Shown: in pieces, positions 13,775-13,995 of the stretch | Layout of the letters: each line of letters begins with the position of its first letter | Numbering within the stretch: the first letter of the stretch is position 1 | Position numbers and translations under genes: made by a program | Notes under the pieces: generated by a model | Databases searched by the model: none | Told to the model about the DNA's origin: nothing | The model's input: the letters and a program-made list of their open reading frames with translations, nothing else | Assembly (NCBI GenBank): GCA_043800975.1 | Contig: JAZDMK010000076.1 | Span: 1-13,995 of the forward strand | Direction: 5' to 3' | From: JAZDMK01 sp043800975 | GTDB lineage: Bacteria > Bacteroidota > Bacteroidia > Bacteroidales > JAHJDW01 | DNA: 13,995 bases

Positions 13775-13987
13775 TCAAGGAAGTTCCTCTTCCATAATGA
13801 AGAAATTGCGCATCCTTTCAAAAGAGAGTGCTTTTAAACGTTCAAAAAAGCTAATACCTTCACTTTTTTCTTTTTGACTTAATTTCTTAAGTTTTTTTCT
13901 TTTCTCAACAATGGGCATTGCTTTTTCGGATTTCAGCTGATTTTTCATTACACCATTGCGATATCTGGGCGGACTGTAAATCTCCAT
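13775..13987 (-). CDS. Hypothetical 70-aa lysine-rich protein
   Basis: 70 aa, not recognised. It is strongly basic in the middle (VEKRKKLKKLSQKEK) and ends with an amphipathic-looking helix (FFERLKALSFERMRNFF) and an acidic MEEELP. No signal peptide or known motif is seen. The ATG at 13987 is 9 bases from the window edge, so an upstream start cannot be judged. It lies 78 bp before the metalloprotease on the same strand and could share its transcript. Lysine-rich composition in an AT-rich genome can arise by chance, so its reality is uncertain. Confidence 0.4.
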   Translation of the reverse strand: MEIYSPPRYRNGVMKNQLKSEKAMPIVEKRKKLKKLSQKEKSEGISFFERLKALSFERMRNFFIMEEELP

Positions 13988-13995
13988 TTTGCTTA

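Overview
The window looks like chromosomal DNA from a member of the Bacteroidota. Four things point there: two secreted proteins with the C-terminal sorting domain of the type IX secretion system, a DUF6089-like outer-membrane barrel, several good matches to the Bacteroidota promoter (-33 TTG/TTTG and -7 TAnnTTTG), and near absence of Shine-Dalgarno sequences. The genus cannot be read from the sequence.

Layout: 1-314 is gene-free with short repeats and ends in a -7 box just before lplA. lplA (lipoate-protein ligase) and a small HD-domain hydrolase run forward as a likely operon (315-1868). A DUF6089-like barrel gene with its own promoter (1947-2861) converges on clpC (2918-5440, reverse), and the two share a strong bidirectional terminator. 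clpC and gyrA (5731-8247) diverge from a 290-bp promoter region. A secreted TPR protein (8352-9533) follows gyrA and ends in a terminator.

9580-11046 is an accessory region and the most unusual part. It holds two consecutive modules of about 780 and 656 bp, delimited by two copies and one half copy of an imperfect palindrome. Each module carries small variable cargo followed by the same roughly 260-bp folded architecture: a stem-loop with a TGC loop, a long outer stem, a 25-bp perfect inner stem with a 62-64 nt loop, and a second stem-loop with a 3-nt loop. The inner 133-135 bp is nearly identical between modules. The flanking stems differ in sequence but still pair in both, at almost the same spacing. 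This is covariation, and it argues for a selected RNA or single-stranded DNA structure. The delimiting palindromes loosely resemble integron attC sites read on the minus strand, so an integrase-less cassette cluster is one reading; a mobile structured element or repeated ncRNA is another. The cargo includes a 68-aa ORF with its own promoter, a convergent membrane-anchored small ORF whose start lies in the hairpin loop, and a 35-aa hydrophobic ORF with a perfect terminator.

11119-13696 (reverse) is a two-gene operon for secreted proteins: an M6-type metalloprotease followed 10 nt later by a thioredoxin-fold protein, both with signal peptides and type IX sorting tails. A small lysine-rich ORF lies at the right edge. 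No rRNA, tRNA, CRISPR array, transposase, integrase or reverse transcriptase was seen.
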